Below, piece after piece: positions 1-8,546 of a stretch of DNA of 64,000 bases. This DNA comes from Flavobacterium sp. MFBS3-15. Lineage in GTDB: Bacteria; Bacteroidota; Bacteroidia; Flavobacteriales; Flavobacteriaceae. The stretch's first letter is position 1, and each line of letters begins with the position of its first letter. The stretch spans positions 62,001 to 126,000 of the forward strand of contig NZ_JAPCHV010000009.1 of the NCBI RefSeq assembly GCF_026107645.2. Direction: 5' to 3'. Below the pieces are notes generated by a model, which ran no database searches, was not told the origin of the DNA, and saw only the letters and a list, made by a program, of their open reading frames with translations. The position numbers were made by a program, and so were the translations under genes.

Positions 1-376
1 GTACTTTGGCTTCAAGTTCGGGAGTGATTGGGAAGGCTGTGGTAACCGTAGCTACCTGTTCGCCGTTGATGATATCAAACTGTACTTTGTACTGTTCCGC
101 AATGGCCGGCAAAATCCCAAACCTCTTGTTTTCAAGCAGCAGCCTGAAAAGTCCCTGTGTTATGTTGTTGCTATTGGCAAATATCTCTTTAAGGGCCGCC
201 TCCTTTATCTCTGCTTTCACTGTAGGATTGCCAAGGAAATCCTGTAGCTCTTTGCTCTCCTTAACAGAAGCTGAGATCTGTGCCATATCTTCGCTCACCT
301 GCTGTGCAGCGCCCGAAGCCTGTGCCATTTCAAGTATCGCCTTTGCGTATCGTATTGCAGCTCTTGAACCTGTCAT
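1..376 (-). CDS. atpH: ATP synthase F1 delta subunit, C-terminus missing at window edge
   Basis: The delta subunit joins the F1 head to the peripheral stalk of the F-type ATP synthase on the cytoplasmic side of the inner membrane. The reading frame starts at the ATG at 374-376 (MTGSRAAIRYAKAILEMAQ, a typical OSCP/delta N-terminus) and runs off the left edge, so about 125 of the usual 175-180 residues are present. It begins 9 bases after the atpF stop, in the order atpB-E-F-H, so it is translated from the same mRNA as atpF. The remaining F1 genes should lie to the left of the window. Identification rests on the N-terminal sequence and on position. Confidence 0.93.
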   Translation of the reverse strand, partial: MTGSRAAIRYAKAILEMAQASGAAQQVSEDMAQISASVKESKELQDFLGNPTVKAEIKEAALKEIFANSNNITQGLFRLLLENKRFGILPAIAEQYKVQFDIINGEQVATVTTAFPITPELEAKV

Positions 377-385
377 AACGATGGA

Positions 386-877
386 TTAGTTTAGTTTTAC
401 GTCACCTAACATTTTCTCAACCAATGCAGTTTGAGCTTCTTTGTTAGAAAGTTCGTTCTTAAGTAGTTTTTCGGCGATGTCAAGCGACAGGCTTGCTACC
501 TGGCCTTTGATTTCTGCCATGGCTGCATTCTTTTCGCCTTCGATAACAGCTTTCGCCTGCGCTACCATTTTTTGGCCCTGAGCTTCGGCTTCGGCTTTAG
601 CATCAGCAATCATTTTTTCCTTGATTTCACGCGCTTCCTTCATCATTGCATCCCTTTCGGCCCTTGCTTCCTGAAGGATCCTTTGGTTGTCTGCCTGAAG
701 GTTATGCATTTCCCTGCGCGCATCTTCTGCAGACTGGAGGGCTTTATTAATAGAATCTTCCCTGCCTTTTACAGCGCCAAGGATAGGCTTCCAGGCAAAC
801 TTCCTCAACAGTACGAAGAACACTAAGAATATTATTGTTGTCCAAAAAACTAAACTTTCCGGTGCGGTAAAATTCAT
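386..877 (-). CDS. atpF: ATP synthase F0 subunit b
   Basis: Subunit b forms the peripheral stalk holding F1 against the a subunit. The 163-residue protein has one N-terminal membrane helix (residues 8-26, VFWTTIIFLVFFVLL) followed by a long, charged, alanine-rich coiled coil (about 35-150), as expected for the family (about 160 residues). It lies downstream of atpE, separated by 73 bases that contain a strong terminator-like hairpin at 912-940, and is followed 9 bases later by atpH. Expression may therefore be lower than that of atpE, which fits a complex with about ten c subunits per two b subunits. Confidence 0.97.
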   Translation of the reverse strand: MNFTAPESLVFWTTIIFLVFFVLLRKFAWKPILGAVKGREDSINKALQSAEDARREMHNLQADNQRILQEARAERDAMMKEAREIKEKMIADAKAEAEAQGQKMVAQAKAVIEGEKNAAMAEIKGQVASLSLDIAEKLLKNELSNKEAQTALVEKMLGDVKLN

Positions 878-911
878 ATATCTTGTTTTTAATTGTTTTT
901 TTTGTAAAAAA

Positions 912-940
912 GCTTCCCGCGGCCAACCGCGGCGGGAAGC
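912..940 (-). terminator. Intrinsic terminator or attenuator between atpE and atpF
   Basis: A 9-bp perfect GC-rich stem (912-920 with 932-940, arms gcttcccgc and gcgggaagc) is followed on the minus strand by six T residues (911-906). This is a full rho-independent terminator structure in the middle of the atp operon, just after atpE. It probably stops part of the transcripts and so raises atpE expression over atpF and atpH. It might instead mark a 3' end made by processing. Confidence 0.8.
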
Positions 941-950
941 CTGTAATTAA

Positions 951-1151
951 TTACTTTGCAATCAACGCAACTACTACTGCGAAAAGAGCAACACCTTCGA
1001 TAAGTGCAGCAGCAATAATCATTGCAGTTTGGATCTTGTTTGCAACTTCAGGCTGACGAGCCATTGCATCCATGGCAGAACCACCGATTTTTCCAATACC
1101 AATACCTGCTCCGATTACAGCCAGTCCGGCACCAATTCCAGCTAATACCAT
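951..1151 (-). CDS. atpE: ATP synthase F0 subunit c
   Basis: The c subunit forms the rotating ring that carries the coupling ion. The 66-residue hydrophobic hairpin has a glycine-rich first helix (GAGLAVIGAGIGIGKIGG), a polar loop with the ARQPE motif, and a second helix with the ion-binding carboxylate Glu52 in AALIEGVALFAVV. The residue after the glutamate is Gly, not the Ser/Thr of sodium-binding rings, and helix 1 lacks the sodium-site glutamine, so proton coupling is inferred. It lies 41 bases after atpB and is followed by the terminator-like hairpin at 912-940. Confidence 0.97.
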   Translation of the reverse strand: MVLAGIGAGLAVIGAGIGIGKIGGSAMDAMARQPEVANKIQTAMIIAAALIEGVALFAVVVALIAK

Positions 1152-1192
1152 AATAGTAAATTTATATAGTTAATAATTAAAAAAACTCAATT

Positions 1193-2338
1193 TTAGTGAT
1201 GATCGTGATGATCATGTTCCTCTACCGCCTGACCAATGAACAATGCACTCAACAATGTAAATACATACGCCTGCAGAGCAGCAACCAAAAGTTCCAGCAC
1301 ACTCATGAACAATACGAATGCTCCTGATACCGGTGCAATGGCAACCGTCTTGAATATATAGATAAGCGATATAAGGCTAAGGATGATGATGTGGCCCGCG
1401 GTGATGTTCGCAAAAAGACGTATCATCAATGCAAATGGCTTGGTCAACGTACCGATGATCTCAACCGGGATCATGATAGGGTACAGCAATACCGGTACCG
1501 GCGGCATGAAAATATGTTTCCAGTAATCCTTGCTGCCGCTTGCCGTTGTAACGATGTAGGTAATAAATGCAAGCACAAACGTGAAGCAGATGTTACCCGT
1601 AAGGTTAGAGCTGAACGGGAAGAAAGGTATAAGGCCGATAAGGTTGTTGATCCAGATGAAGAAGAAAATGGTAAGAAGGTACGGCATATACCTGGCGTAC
1701 TTTTTTTCACCGATGTTCGGGATAGCAATATCGTCCCTGACAAACACTACCAACGGTTCTAAGAAGCCAGCAAGTCCCTTGGGCGCCATGCTGTTCTTTT
1801 TGTACGATTTTGCAACTGCGCTGAAGAGAAGGAACAGCACGATGGCTGATATCAGTAGTGAAAATACCAGTTTTGTTATAGAGAAGTCCAACGGCCTGGC
1901 CTCAAAGTTGAAAGCAGACTTGTCGTCTTCAGAAAGTGTTTCGAATTTGTCGGCGTAGTAGATTACCTCATTGTGGCGGACAAACTTTTGCCCGTCAGCC
2001 TCTACTACATGGTGGCCGGTGTTATCGTGGTGGAATTTCTCAGAAGAGAAAATCACAAGGCCGTTGTCGGTCCAAAGGATAACCGGAAGGTTAAAGGATA
2101 CCGGGTGGCCGTCCCAGTCAAAAATGTGAAAATCGTGCGAGTCGCCAATGTGCGAATTGATAAGGTCAGAAGCGTTGAATTCCTTGTCTTCACCGTGTGC
2201 ACCATGTGCTTCGTGAGTGGCGTGAGCCTCATCATGCGCTACCAAAGTGGTGTCGATTTGGGTTTCAGCGTAAGTATTTACTGAAAAACCTATCAATAAA
2301 GCAGTTATGAAAGATTGAAGTGGTTTAATTGAAATCAC
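1193..2338 (-). CDS. atpB: ATP synthase F0 subunit a, long His-rich form
   Basis: Subunit a provides the proton half-channels against the c-ring. The 381-residue protein is longer than the 240-270 residues usual in proteobacteria. It has a cleavable-looking signal sequence (residues 1-24), a periplasmic extension of about 130 residues rich in His (HDEAHATHEAHGAHGED and further pairs), then five or six membrane helices from about residue 155. The essential arginine lies in ALMIRLFANITAGH, and the C-terminus is EEHDHHDHH. The long N-terminal domain is common in Bacteroidota. A -7 promoter box at 2385-2392 suggests its own transcription start. Confidence 0.96.
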   Translation of the reverse strand: MISIKPLQSFITALLIGFSVNTYAETQIDTTLVAHDEAHATHEAHGAHGEDKEFNASDLINSHIGDSHDFHIFDWDGHPVSFNLPVILWTDNGLVIFSSEKFHHDNTGHHVVEADGQKFVRHNEVIYYADKFETLSEDDKSAFNFEARPLDFSITKLVFSLLISAIVLFLLFSAVAKSYKKNSMAPKGLAGFLEPLVVFVRDDIAIPNIGEKKYARYMPYLLTIFFFIWINNLIGLIPFFPFSSNLTGNICFTFVLAFITYIVTTASGSKDYWKHIFMPPVPVLLYPIMIPVEIIGTLTKPFALMIRLFANITAGHIIILSLISLIYIFKTVAIAPVSGAFVLFMSVLELLVAALQAYVFTLLSALFIGQAVEEHDHHDHH

Positions 2339-2384
2339 TATAATTTAATTTTAAATGGCTAAAACGATGTCCCAAAAATTTTTG

Positions 2385-2392
2385 CAAAGGTA
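2385..2392 (-). promoter_or_regulatory. Candidate -7 promoter box for atpB
   Basis: TACCTTTG on the minus strand fits the Bacteroidota -7 consensus TAnnTTTG. It lies 46 bases before the atpB ATG in a 138-base AT-rich gap, with a T-run (minus strand of 2411-2415) about 18 bases upstream in the -33 position. It would let atpB-E-F-H be transcribed separately from the genes before it. Confidence 0.5.
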
Positions 2393-2476
2393 CATATTTA
2401 ATTCACATTTAAAAATATCCAAATATTATTTTTGGAAACATATCCTATTTTAAAGAATATCTAATAAATCAGCTAT

Positions 2477-2848
2477 TTAACTGGCGTTAATGAAACGCAC
2501 TGCCGAAACTGCTTCAAAAGTGAGAAACAGGAAGTACGGAATGAAGAAACTGATAACGTCTGGTTCAGGAGCGGCCACATCGGCCTGTATAAGGGGAATG
2601 AAAAAAACCACCGATGCCATTACCTTCAGGAGGCACAATCCCATAAATGCAAAACCCGTTTTGTCCGGCAGCGATTTATGAACCAGCTTCAGCAATAGCA
2701 ACACTATAAAAGTGCCTGAAAATAAAAAAGCATATATATGCCAAACCTCGTAATAAAACTTTCCGGGGAAATAAGTTTCGGCTACATAGTAATGCGCACC
2801 GAAAAGGGCAAGTGCAAATACAACAAAATACAGAAGGGTTTTATACAT
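2477..2848 (-). CDS. Small four-helix membrane protein in the atp operon
   Basis: I do not recognise a named family. The protein (123 residues) has about four hydrophobic segments (LLYFVVFALALFGAHYY, IYAFLFSGTFIVLLLLKLV, FMGLCLLKVMASVVFFI, ISFFIPYFLFLTFEAVSAV). I chose the ATG at 2846-2848, which lies just after the atpI stop. A start at 2896 in the same frame would add 16 residues but overlap atpI by 44 bases. Its place between atpI and atpB suggests a role in assembling or stabilising F0, like the small membrane proteins at this position in other phyla, but this is inference. Confidence 0.8.
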   Translation of the reverse strand: MYKTLLYFVVFALALFGAHYYVAETYFPGKFYYEVWHIYAFLFSGTFIVLLLLKLVHKSLPDKTGFAFMGLCLLKVMASVVFFIPLIQADVAAPEPDVISFFIPYFLFLTFEAVSAVRFINAS

Positions 2849-2852
2849 AGGA

Positions 2853-3080
2853 TCATTTAGGGCCTTCACCAAGGTTTTTGACCTGGCGGATGACATTATA
2901 CAACGCGATGAATACTGATAGTAGTGAGAATATTATGGTATACAATGAATTCGTATTGGCTGTTTTTTTATCAAGCCAAAGCCCAAAAAACACACCTGCG
3001 CAAATAATAACCCCCATCTGGAATGGGATATTGATGAGTGCAATCCATTTTTTATTCTTATCCTGCCTGTTGTTTCTCAT
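2853..3080 (-). CDS. atpI: AtpI/AtpZ-like F0F1 assembly protein
   Basis: This is a 75-residue protein with two membrane helices (WIALINIPFQMGVIICAGVFFGLWLD and the YTIIFSLLSVFIALYNVIRQV region) and a basic N-terminus. It matches the AtpZ/AtpI family (putative F0F1-ATPase subunit, ATPase_gene1) found before atpB in many bacteria, which aids c-ring assembly or magnesium supply. It overlaps the bactofilin gene upstream by 23 bases and abuts the next membrane protein, so all are co-transcribed. Confidence 0.85.
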   Translation of the reverse strand: MRNNRQDKNKKWIALINIPFQMGVIICAGVFFGLWLDKKTANTNSLYTIIFSLLSVFIALYNVIRQVKNLGEGPK

Positions 3081-3456
3081 TTGCTTTAGGCAAAGGTTTT
3101 ACGGTATTCTTCATCACACAGGTGGCGCTAAATTCGGCGCCGGGCTCTACAGACAGTTTGCTTACAATCACTTCGCCCACAATATGTGCCTTTGATTTTA
3201 CATTAAGTTGTTCATCAACTTCTATTTTGCCGTTAAAGCGCCCTTCAATATCTGCGTTCTTACATCGGATATCGCCGGTTACGGTACCTGAAGGCCCTAT
3301 TACAATTTTCCCTTTCGAAGAAAAATTACCAACGAGTTCTCCGTCAAGTCTTATGTCGGCCTGTGAAATGATATCTCCCTTAATACTTGTACCTTCCACG
3401 ATCCTGTTGGTCTTGCCCAACAGGTCGGTATATTGTTTTTGGGGCTTTTCAAACAT
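3058..3456 (-). CDS. Bactofilin family cytoskeletal protein
   Basis: Bactofilins polymerise without nucleotide into filaments that organise cell shape and polar complexes. The 132-residue protein has an unstructured N-terminus (1-18) and a central beta-helix domain (about 20-112) with the regular hydrophobic and glycine pattern of the family (GTSIKGDI, DGELVGNF, GPSGTVTGDI, EGRFNGKIEV), then a charged tail. The length is typical. It lies 6 bases after sprE and overlaps atpI by 23 bases, a tight linkage of a cytoskeletal gene to both the gliding/secretion lipoprotein and the ATP synthase genes. Confidence 0.93.
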   Translation of the reverse strand: MFEKPQKQYTDLLGKTNRIVEGTSIKGDIISQADIRLDGELVGNFSSKGKIVIGPSGTVTGDIRCKNADIEGRFNGKIEVDEQLNVKSKAHIVGEVIVSKLSVEPGAEFSATCVMKNTVKPLPKANEKQQAG

Positions 3457-3462
3457 GGTAGT

Positions 3463-6177
3463 TTATTTTATGGCCAAAAATCCGGCGATATTTTTTTTGA
3501 TCTGTACCACTTTATAATCTTCGCTCGAGATCACAATAGGGGTTTCGGCGATCTTATATTCTTTATATTCTTTTAATACGGATGCAGCTTCTTCAGCAGC
3601 CAGCTTACTATTGAATCCATGCACTACAAGAAAATCTTCAGTCATGGTATATACGTCCTGTGTTATGGTAATCCTGTTGTTGAGGCCTTCTTTGATAAAC
3701 TTCTCAATTTTAGACTTAAGGGCCTCAATTTTAGGATCGGCTGGGTTGTCAAATTTAAATATAATTTTCCAGCTTGCGGAAGCCTTGCCGAAAGCATTCT
3801 TCTCTAACGACGGGATGTCCGTCTTCAGTAATCCCTCTGCCAGCTTGCCTTCGGTTCTGTTAGGGTAGGTAAGTGCCACATAATTAAGCGACCTTTTGTA
3901 TTCCTCAAGTCCTTTGAGCCTGCCGGTAACGCGGGCCTTAAGCAATTCAAATTTAGAAACGATTTCCTCAGCAGTATAGGTCTCTATATGTTTTTCAAGT
4001 TGGGCATATACCTCTCTCGGTTTCCCTTCCTCATACTGCTTATATACTGCGGCATATACAGCCTCAGGGCTTTCGTTATTAACACTTTCCAGTGTCGGGT
4101 TCTTAATGATCTCAGCATACCTGCTGTCAGGATATTCGGCAAGTACCTGCTGCTTATAGTTTTCTGCTTTGGCAGGATCTATGATCTGGTAAATTTTATA
4201 CAGGTTGTATTTGGCCGGCAGCACAAGGCGCTCTTCGGGATTGCTCACCAGCAGCTTTTCGAGCTTGTCGGCAGCACGTTTATACTCCTTAAATTTTTCC
4301 TTATATATAAGGCCCAGTTGGTAGTAGGCAAAATTTCGGTCAGTAGCAAGTGTATCCAGCGTTCCCTGGCGTGTAGGCAACTGTTTGATATAGAAATCTG
4401 TTGTATAACGTTCATCTATCTTATTTTCATCCTTACTGCCACCGGAAAGGCTATCGGTGTTGGCGACTGCTGTCTCTTCAGTGCTTTTTGTCCTGTTTCG
4501 CAGTTCCGAAGCCCAACGCCAATTATCGGCCAGTGGCCTTTCACCCCATCGTTTTTTAAATTCAAGCTTGCCATATGACACTGTAGAAGGTGTATAAAAA
4601 TAAAATTTGCTGCCACCACCTGTAGTACTGCCAGGCATGCCTGCAGGAGCACCACTACCCGGATTAGTTCCGGTATTGCCTTTAGCAACTGTTTCCCCTT
4701 TGCCTGCTACATTTGCGCTAAAATCTGTTCCGGCACTTCTTCTGCTATTGCTTGTCTGCATACCCCCTGCAGACCCCATGGCATCATCACCGCTAATGTT
4801 CGCCGAGGCCGCGGCTATGTTCGCCTGTCTTTGGGCTTCTGCTTCAAGCCTTTTTCTTTCCCGCTCTTCCTGCTCTTTCAAGCGCTTGATATAGTCTTCA
4901 AAAAAAGCCACCCTGCCTGCCTCCGAAAGCGATACTATGTGCAGTATGCTATCGTTGTTTTGGGCAATGGTTTCATATTTTATTACGTCTTCAAGGTTAT
5001 CCCTTTTCTTTTTGATTGCTTTAAATTCTCTTCCGCGGACATCAAGGTATACGAGTGTGCTGTCATAATACTTTCCGGCCATCGGATATTTGGCATTGTT
5101 AAAGTGTATCTCTCCAATGTTCCTGTAGTTAGAAGCCATAAGGTATTTATCGGTCGACTTAGTGCGGAGGGATTTATTGTAATGCTTTATGGCTTTTGGC
5201 TTATTGCCCTGCTTGTCAAAATATAACGCAACCTGATGATGGATGATATCCAGGTATGGCCTGTTTTCGCGGTCTTCAAGCAGGTCCCTCATGTTTTTCA
5301 TGAAAGCTAGTGTATCACCGTTTTCATAGTCAAAAAGCCCTGCCTGCATTGCGTGTGCCTGTATTACATAACGCCTTGGCGACTTCCTGTTCATTTCGAT
5401 TACCGACTGGTAGTAGGCGTAGGCACTGTCAGATTGTTTCATTTTTCCATATAGCTGGCCAAGAATGAAACGATAACGGGCTTCTTTTTCGCGATCTTTG
5501 GTAAAAGCGACGGCTCTTTTCAATACAAAAACGGCACTATCGTTCATAGTGGAATTAATGTAAGCCTGGGCTAACATGGCATTCGCATCAGAGTAGATCT
5601 GCTCATCCATCTGGCCTTCTTTTTCTTTCAGCAACTGGTTTAGGTTCTTTATGGCGGTACCTTCATTCTCCAGGCGTATGTTCGTCTTCTCCCTCCATAC
5701 CTTTACTTCATCAATACGGCTGCTTCCTTTGTGCTTATACAAAACGTAGTTAAATGCTTCAAGCGCAGGAATAAAGCGGTTGTCATAATAGCGCGCCTTG
5801 CCAAGCAATAGGTGGGCTTCATCCATTTGCGGATTCCTTTCGGTGCCACCCAGGTTCATCGAGTGTTTTTGTATTGCTTTAGTTGCTTTGGTCTCCGCCC
5901 TTTCAAAGTTGGCGTTGCGCTTGTCGGTAGGCTCCATCTCCTCCTTGTTGGGCTGCATCTTTTCTACAGGAAGAATGTCCCAATAGTTATCTGCATAGGT
6001 GGTTTTAAGGTCGTTGATCCCTGCCTGCAATGCAAGCTCACCGTTATACAATACGTTATACTCGGTGGTAACCGCATGATAATTGCGGTTTATAAAGTTG
6101 TCCTTTTTAGTAGAGCAGGCGATTATGAAACCTGCCGCACCGCAAAGAAGAATATATTTACAGGTACTGGTTTTCAA
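3463..6177 (-). CDS. sprE: Type IX secretion and gliding motility TPR lipoprotein SprE/PorW
   Basis: SprE (PorW in Porphyromonas) is a periplasmic lipoprotein needed for type IX secretion and gliding. The 904-residue protein begins with a lipoprotein signal (FIIAC, Cys21), followed by TTKKDNFINRNYH-type and YNVLYNG sequence typical of the family, many TPR-like repeats (about 100-440), a low-complexity Ser/Gly/Thr linker (about 450-520) and further helical repeats to the C-terminus. The start is a TTG at 6175-6177: an in-frame TAA lies just upstream and the lipoprotein signal would be lost with any later start. It is the first gene of a cluster running into the bactofilin and atp genes. Confidence 0.9.
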   Translation of the reverse strand: MKTSTCKYILLCGAAGFIIACSTKKDNFINRNYHAVTTEYNVLYNGELALQAGINDLKTTYADNYWDILPVEKMQPNKEEMEPTDKRNANFERAETKATKAIQKHSMNLGGTERNPQMDEAHLLLGKARYYDNRFIPALEAFNYVLYKHKGSSRIDEVKVWREKTNIRLENEGTAIKNLNQLLKEKEGQMDEQIYSDANAMLAQAYINSTMNDSAVFVLKRAVAFTKDREKEARYRFILGQLYGKMKQSDSAYAYYQSVIEMNRKSPRRYVIQAHAMQAGLFDYENGDTLAFMKNMRDLLEDRENRPYLDIIHHQVALYFDKQGNKPKAIKHYNKSLRTKSTDKYLMASNYRNIGEIHFNNAKYPMAGKYYDSTLVYLDVRGREFKAIKKKRDNLEDVIKYETIAQNNDSILHIVSLSEAGRVAFFEDYIKRLKEQEERERKRLEAEAQRQANIAAASANISGDDAMGSAGGMQTSNSRRSAGTDFSANVAGKGETVAKGNTGTNPGSGAPAGMPGSTTGGGSKFYFYTPSTVSYGKLEFKKRWGERPLADNWRWASELRNRTKSTEETAVANTDSLSGGSKDENKIDERYTTDFYIKQLPTRQGTLDTLATDRNFAYYQLGLIYKEKFKEYKRAADKLEKLLVSNPEERLVLPAKYNLYKIYQIIDPAKAENYKQQVLAEYPDSRYAEIIKNPTLESVNNESPEAVYAAVYKQYEEGKPREVYAQLEKHIETYTAEEIVSKFELLKARVTGRLKGLEEYKRSLNYVALTYPNRTEGKLAEGLLKTDIPSLEKNAFGKASASWKIIFKFDNPADPKIEALKSKIEKFIKEGLNNRITITQDVYTMTEDFLVVHGFNSKLAAEEAASVLKEYKEYKIAETPIVISSEDYKVVQIKKNIAGFLAIK

Positions 6178-6278
6178 TGTAAAAGGTTTTTATCCTTAAC
6201 TTTTAAAATCTCTTTTTAGTATAGAGAGGGGTAAAAATACGCTTCTTTTTGGTACGAGAAACTTTTTTGGCAAAAAAA

Positions 6279-6299
6279 ATCCCTCGCTTTGCGGGGGAT
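6279..6299 (-). terminator. Terminator after the ABC exporter operon
   Basis: The minus strand forms a stem of GATCCC(C)CGC-type pairing around an aaa loop (79-87 with 91-99 of 6200), followed by eight T residues. It lies 10 bases after the ABC ATPase stop and before the sprE promoter region. Confidence 0.8.
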
Positions 6300-6308
6300 C
6301 GAATTTTA

Positions 6309-7004
6309 TTACACTGCAAAGAACTCTTCCAGTTCCTTCAGGGTTTCCTGCGAAGTACGGATGTCTTTTACGATCTGTCCTTTTTCCAAAGCCACAATAC
6401 GGTCGCTCACCTCGGTGGTGTGCATTAGGTCGTGGCTCGATACCAATACTGTTACGTTTTTATTGTCTGCCAGCTCGCGGATGATTTTCTTGAGCCTGAA
6501 CTGCGTGGTAGGGTCCAGGTTGGCAAATGGCTCATCGAGTACGATTAGTTCCGGATTGCCAATCAGGGTCGCAATGATCCCCACCTTCTTCTGGTTACCT
6601 TTAGACAGGTCGCGCAGGTATTTCTTCTTGTTTAAGATCTCTCCATTAAAAAAGTCTTCGTACTTTTTCAGGAGCGCATCCACATCAGCTTTGTTTTGTC
6701 CGCGCAATTCGCCTATGAAGTAAAAATATTCTTCAGGCGTAAGATAGCCAATCAGGAACGATTCATCCAGAAACGCTGCCGTTACGGGTTTCCAGGCTTC
6801 ACTTTGGTTCACTAGTATGCCTTTTATCTTCACTTCGCCGTTAGACGGTTCTATCAAATCGAGCAGCAGGCTAAAGAAGGTTGTCTTGCCAGCGCCATTA
6901 TTGCCTACCAGGCCAAGGCTTTCGCCCTGACGAATGTGCAGGTGCTCTATGTTCAGTACGGTTACACCACCGTAGGTTTTCCTTAAATTTTGTGCCTGTA
7001 TCAT
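6309..7004 (-). CDS. ABC transporter ATP-binding protein
   Basis: The 231-residue ATPase energises the membrane protein encoded just upstream. It has Walker A (GNNGAGKTT, about 37-45), a Q-loop, a degenerate signature LSKGNQKKV, Walker B with the catalytic glutamate (LIVLDEPFANLD) and the H-loop (SSHD). The sequence is closest to the drug/antibiotic exporter (ABC-2) class. It begins 12 bases after the DUF5687 gene and ends at a terminator, forming an operon with padR. The substrate is unknown. Confidence 0.93.
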   Translation of the reverse strand: MIQAQNLRKTYGGVTVLNIEHLHIRQGESLGLVGNNGAGKTTFFSLLLDLIEPSNGEVKIKGILVNQSEAWKPVTAAFLDESFLIGYLTPEEYFYFIGELRGQNKADVDALLKKYEDFFNGEILNKKKYLRDLSKGNQKKVGIIATLIGNPELIVLDEPFANLDPTTQFRLKKIIRELADNKNVTVLVSSHDLMHTTEVSDRIVALEKGQIVKDIRTSQETLKELEEFFAV

Positions 7005-7016
7005 AGTTGTATTGTT

Positions 7017-8486
7017 TTATGATTTTTGTTTGTAAGCGTCAAGGGTTTTGTATTTTTCCAGTTTATAAATCTTCTCAACCTGTCCGAACATGAAATTCCT
7101 GAATGCAAATCCAAGTATCCCCGATCCTGCCAGTACCGCATAACCTACCGTTGGGCCGCCTATGGCATCGCCAATGATATAAAAAGCAATAGGCAACAGC
7201 AATTTTGGAATGGTAAGCAGCATAGTTTTCATATTAAATGCTTTTTTGTCACCAAAGGCCTGCTTGCTGCTTGCAAGGTCGATGGGTGTTTTAATGAAGG
7301 CGCCGCCAAATAATACCAAATATGAGTTAATGCCGATATTGTATACCGCACCGGCCACAATAATAAGGTAGGTATCGACACCAAAGTACAGGTAAAAGGA
7401 TGCCAGCACTGTACTCACCAGGGTAGCTATCACAATAAGCCACCATTTGGAGGCGATATAGTCTTTATAGGTAATGTTCTGGCTCATCATCAGGGGATAA
7501 TAGGCGCTATCCCAGCTGGGTACAAATTGCCCAAACGTAAACAGGAAACCTCCTGAAACAAATATTCCCGCAAATACTTTCCAAAAATCATTATCATAAG
7601 CTTCAATGGCGCCTGTCATGAACAGCAGCCCGTAGAACAGGAACAGAAAGCTCATGATTACGGTAGTCTTTGAACGCTTGTTACGGCGTATCAGCTTGAT
7701 GTCGTTCTTCAGGAATGTCCCCATTGTGCCAAATCTGTTGAGCCAGGTGTAATCCTGCGTTTCAGCGATATCGTGCTTGCCCTTAAGGCCGGTATCGAGG
7801 TACAATGCATTGCGAAAATACCTGAATGTTGCGACCCAAAGCCCAGCCAACACAGCAACCGGAATTAGGAACATATAGTATGTGGCATAAAAGCCGTGGT
7901 AAAATATGGAGGTTACAATGGTAATGTCAAAAACCTGGTAGTACTGAAGACCCGCTATTCCGGCAAAAACACCAAGTATCACCATAAATACCCAGTCTTT
8001 ATTATTAGCCAGGATATTGAGGAAATTATTGCAGTAGATAAGCGCGGTTACGCCTAACCACCAGAACAGTACATTTAATGTATCATATCCTTCGGCTACA
8101 AGCCTTACAGCGAAAGGGACAAACAGGAAATAATGAAGAAAGTTAAAAAATGACAGAACTGTCTTTCCTATAGCAAAGTGAACTATGGTGCTTCTTTTAA
8201 TTGGTAAGGTAAGCAACGGGCGAATGTTCATCACAGGAATCTTCTGCAGGAATATGCGTAGCAGAAGGTCCATCAGCATATAATAAATCATGAATTTGCT
8301 TATGATGACCAACGGATCCTGTCCGGTTTCCTCAATAATATCAAAGCCAAAAAAGCCAAGCGATAAAAATATGATTGTAAAATAAATGGCAGCAATAATC
8401 ATAAATATCTTCATGACGACATTTGAAGTGAATGAAGATGCCCTGGTGAATGCTTTCCATTCCAGGCTGATGAATTTTGTAAACAT
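7017..8486 (-). CDS. ABC transporter permease, DUF5687 family
   Basis: A 489-residue polytopic membrane protein with about 12 hydrophobic segments, large enough to be a fused ABC-2 type permease. The N-terminus (MFTKFISLEWKAFTRA) and the overall pattern match DUF5687 proteins of Flavobacteriia, which pair with an ATPase as here. With the ATPase it should form an exporter of the bacitracin/Nod-factor type. The substrate cannot be told from sequence. Control by the PadR protein at 9263-9607 is likely, since PadR-regulated exporters often handle toxic lipids or peptides. Confidence 0.85.
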   Translation of the reverse strand: MFTKFISLEWKAFTRASSFTSNVVMKIFMIIAAIYFTIIFLSLGFFGFDIIEETGQDPLVIISKFMIYYMLMDLLLRIFLQKIPVMNIRPLLTLPIKRSTIVHFAIGKTVLSFFNFLHYFLFVPFAVRLVAEGYDTLNVLFWWLGVTALIYCNNFLNILANNKDWVFMVILGVFAGIAGLQYYQVFDITIVTSIFYHGFYATYYMFLIPVAVLAGLWVATFRYFRNALYLDTGLKGKHDIAETQDYTWLNRFGTMGTFLKNDIKLIRRNKRSKTTVIMSFLFLFYGLLFMTGAIEAYDNDFWKVFAGIFVSGGFLFTFGQFVPSWDSAYYPLMMSQNITYKDYIASKWWLIVIATLVSTVLASFYLYFGVDTYLIIVAGAVYNIGINSYLVLFGGAFIKTPIDLASSKQAFGDKKAFNMKTMLLTIPKLLLPIAFYIIGDAIGGPTVGYAVLAGSGILGFAFRNFMFGQVEKIYKLEKYKTLDAYKQKS

Positions 8487-8546
8487 AGATTGGTTTTAAA
8501 GTTGGTGAATAATCAGTCAGGAATTACACCATAACGTTACACTTTT

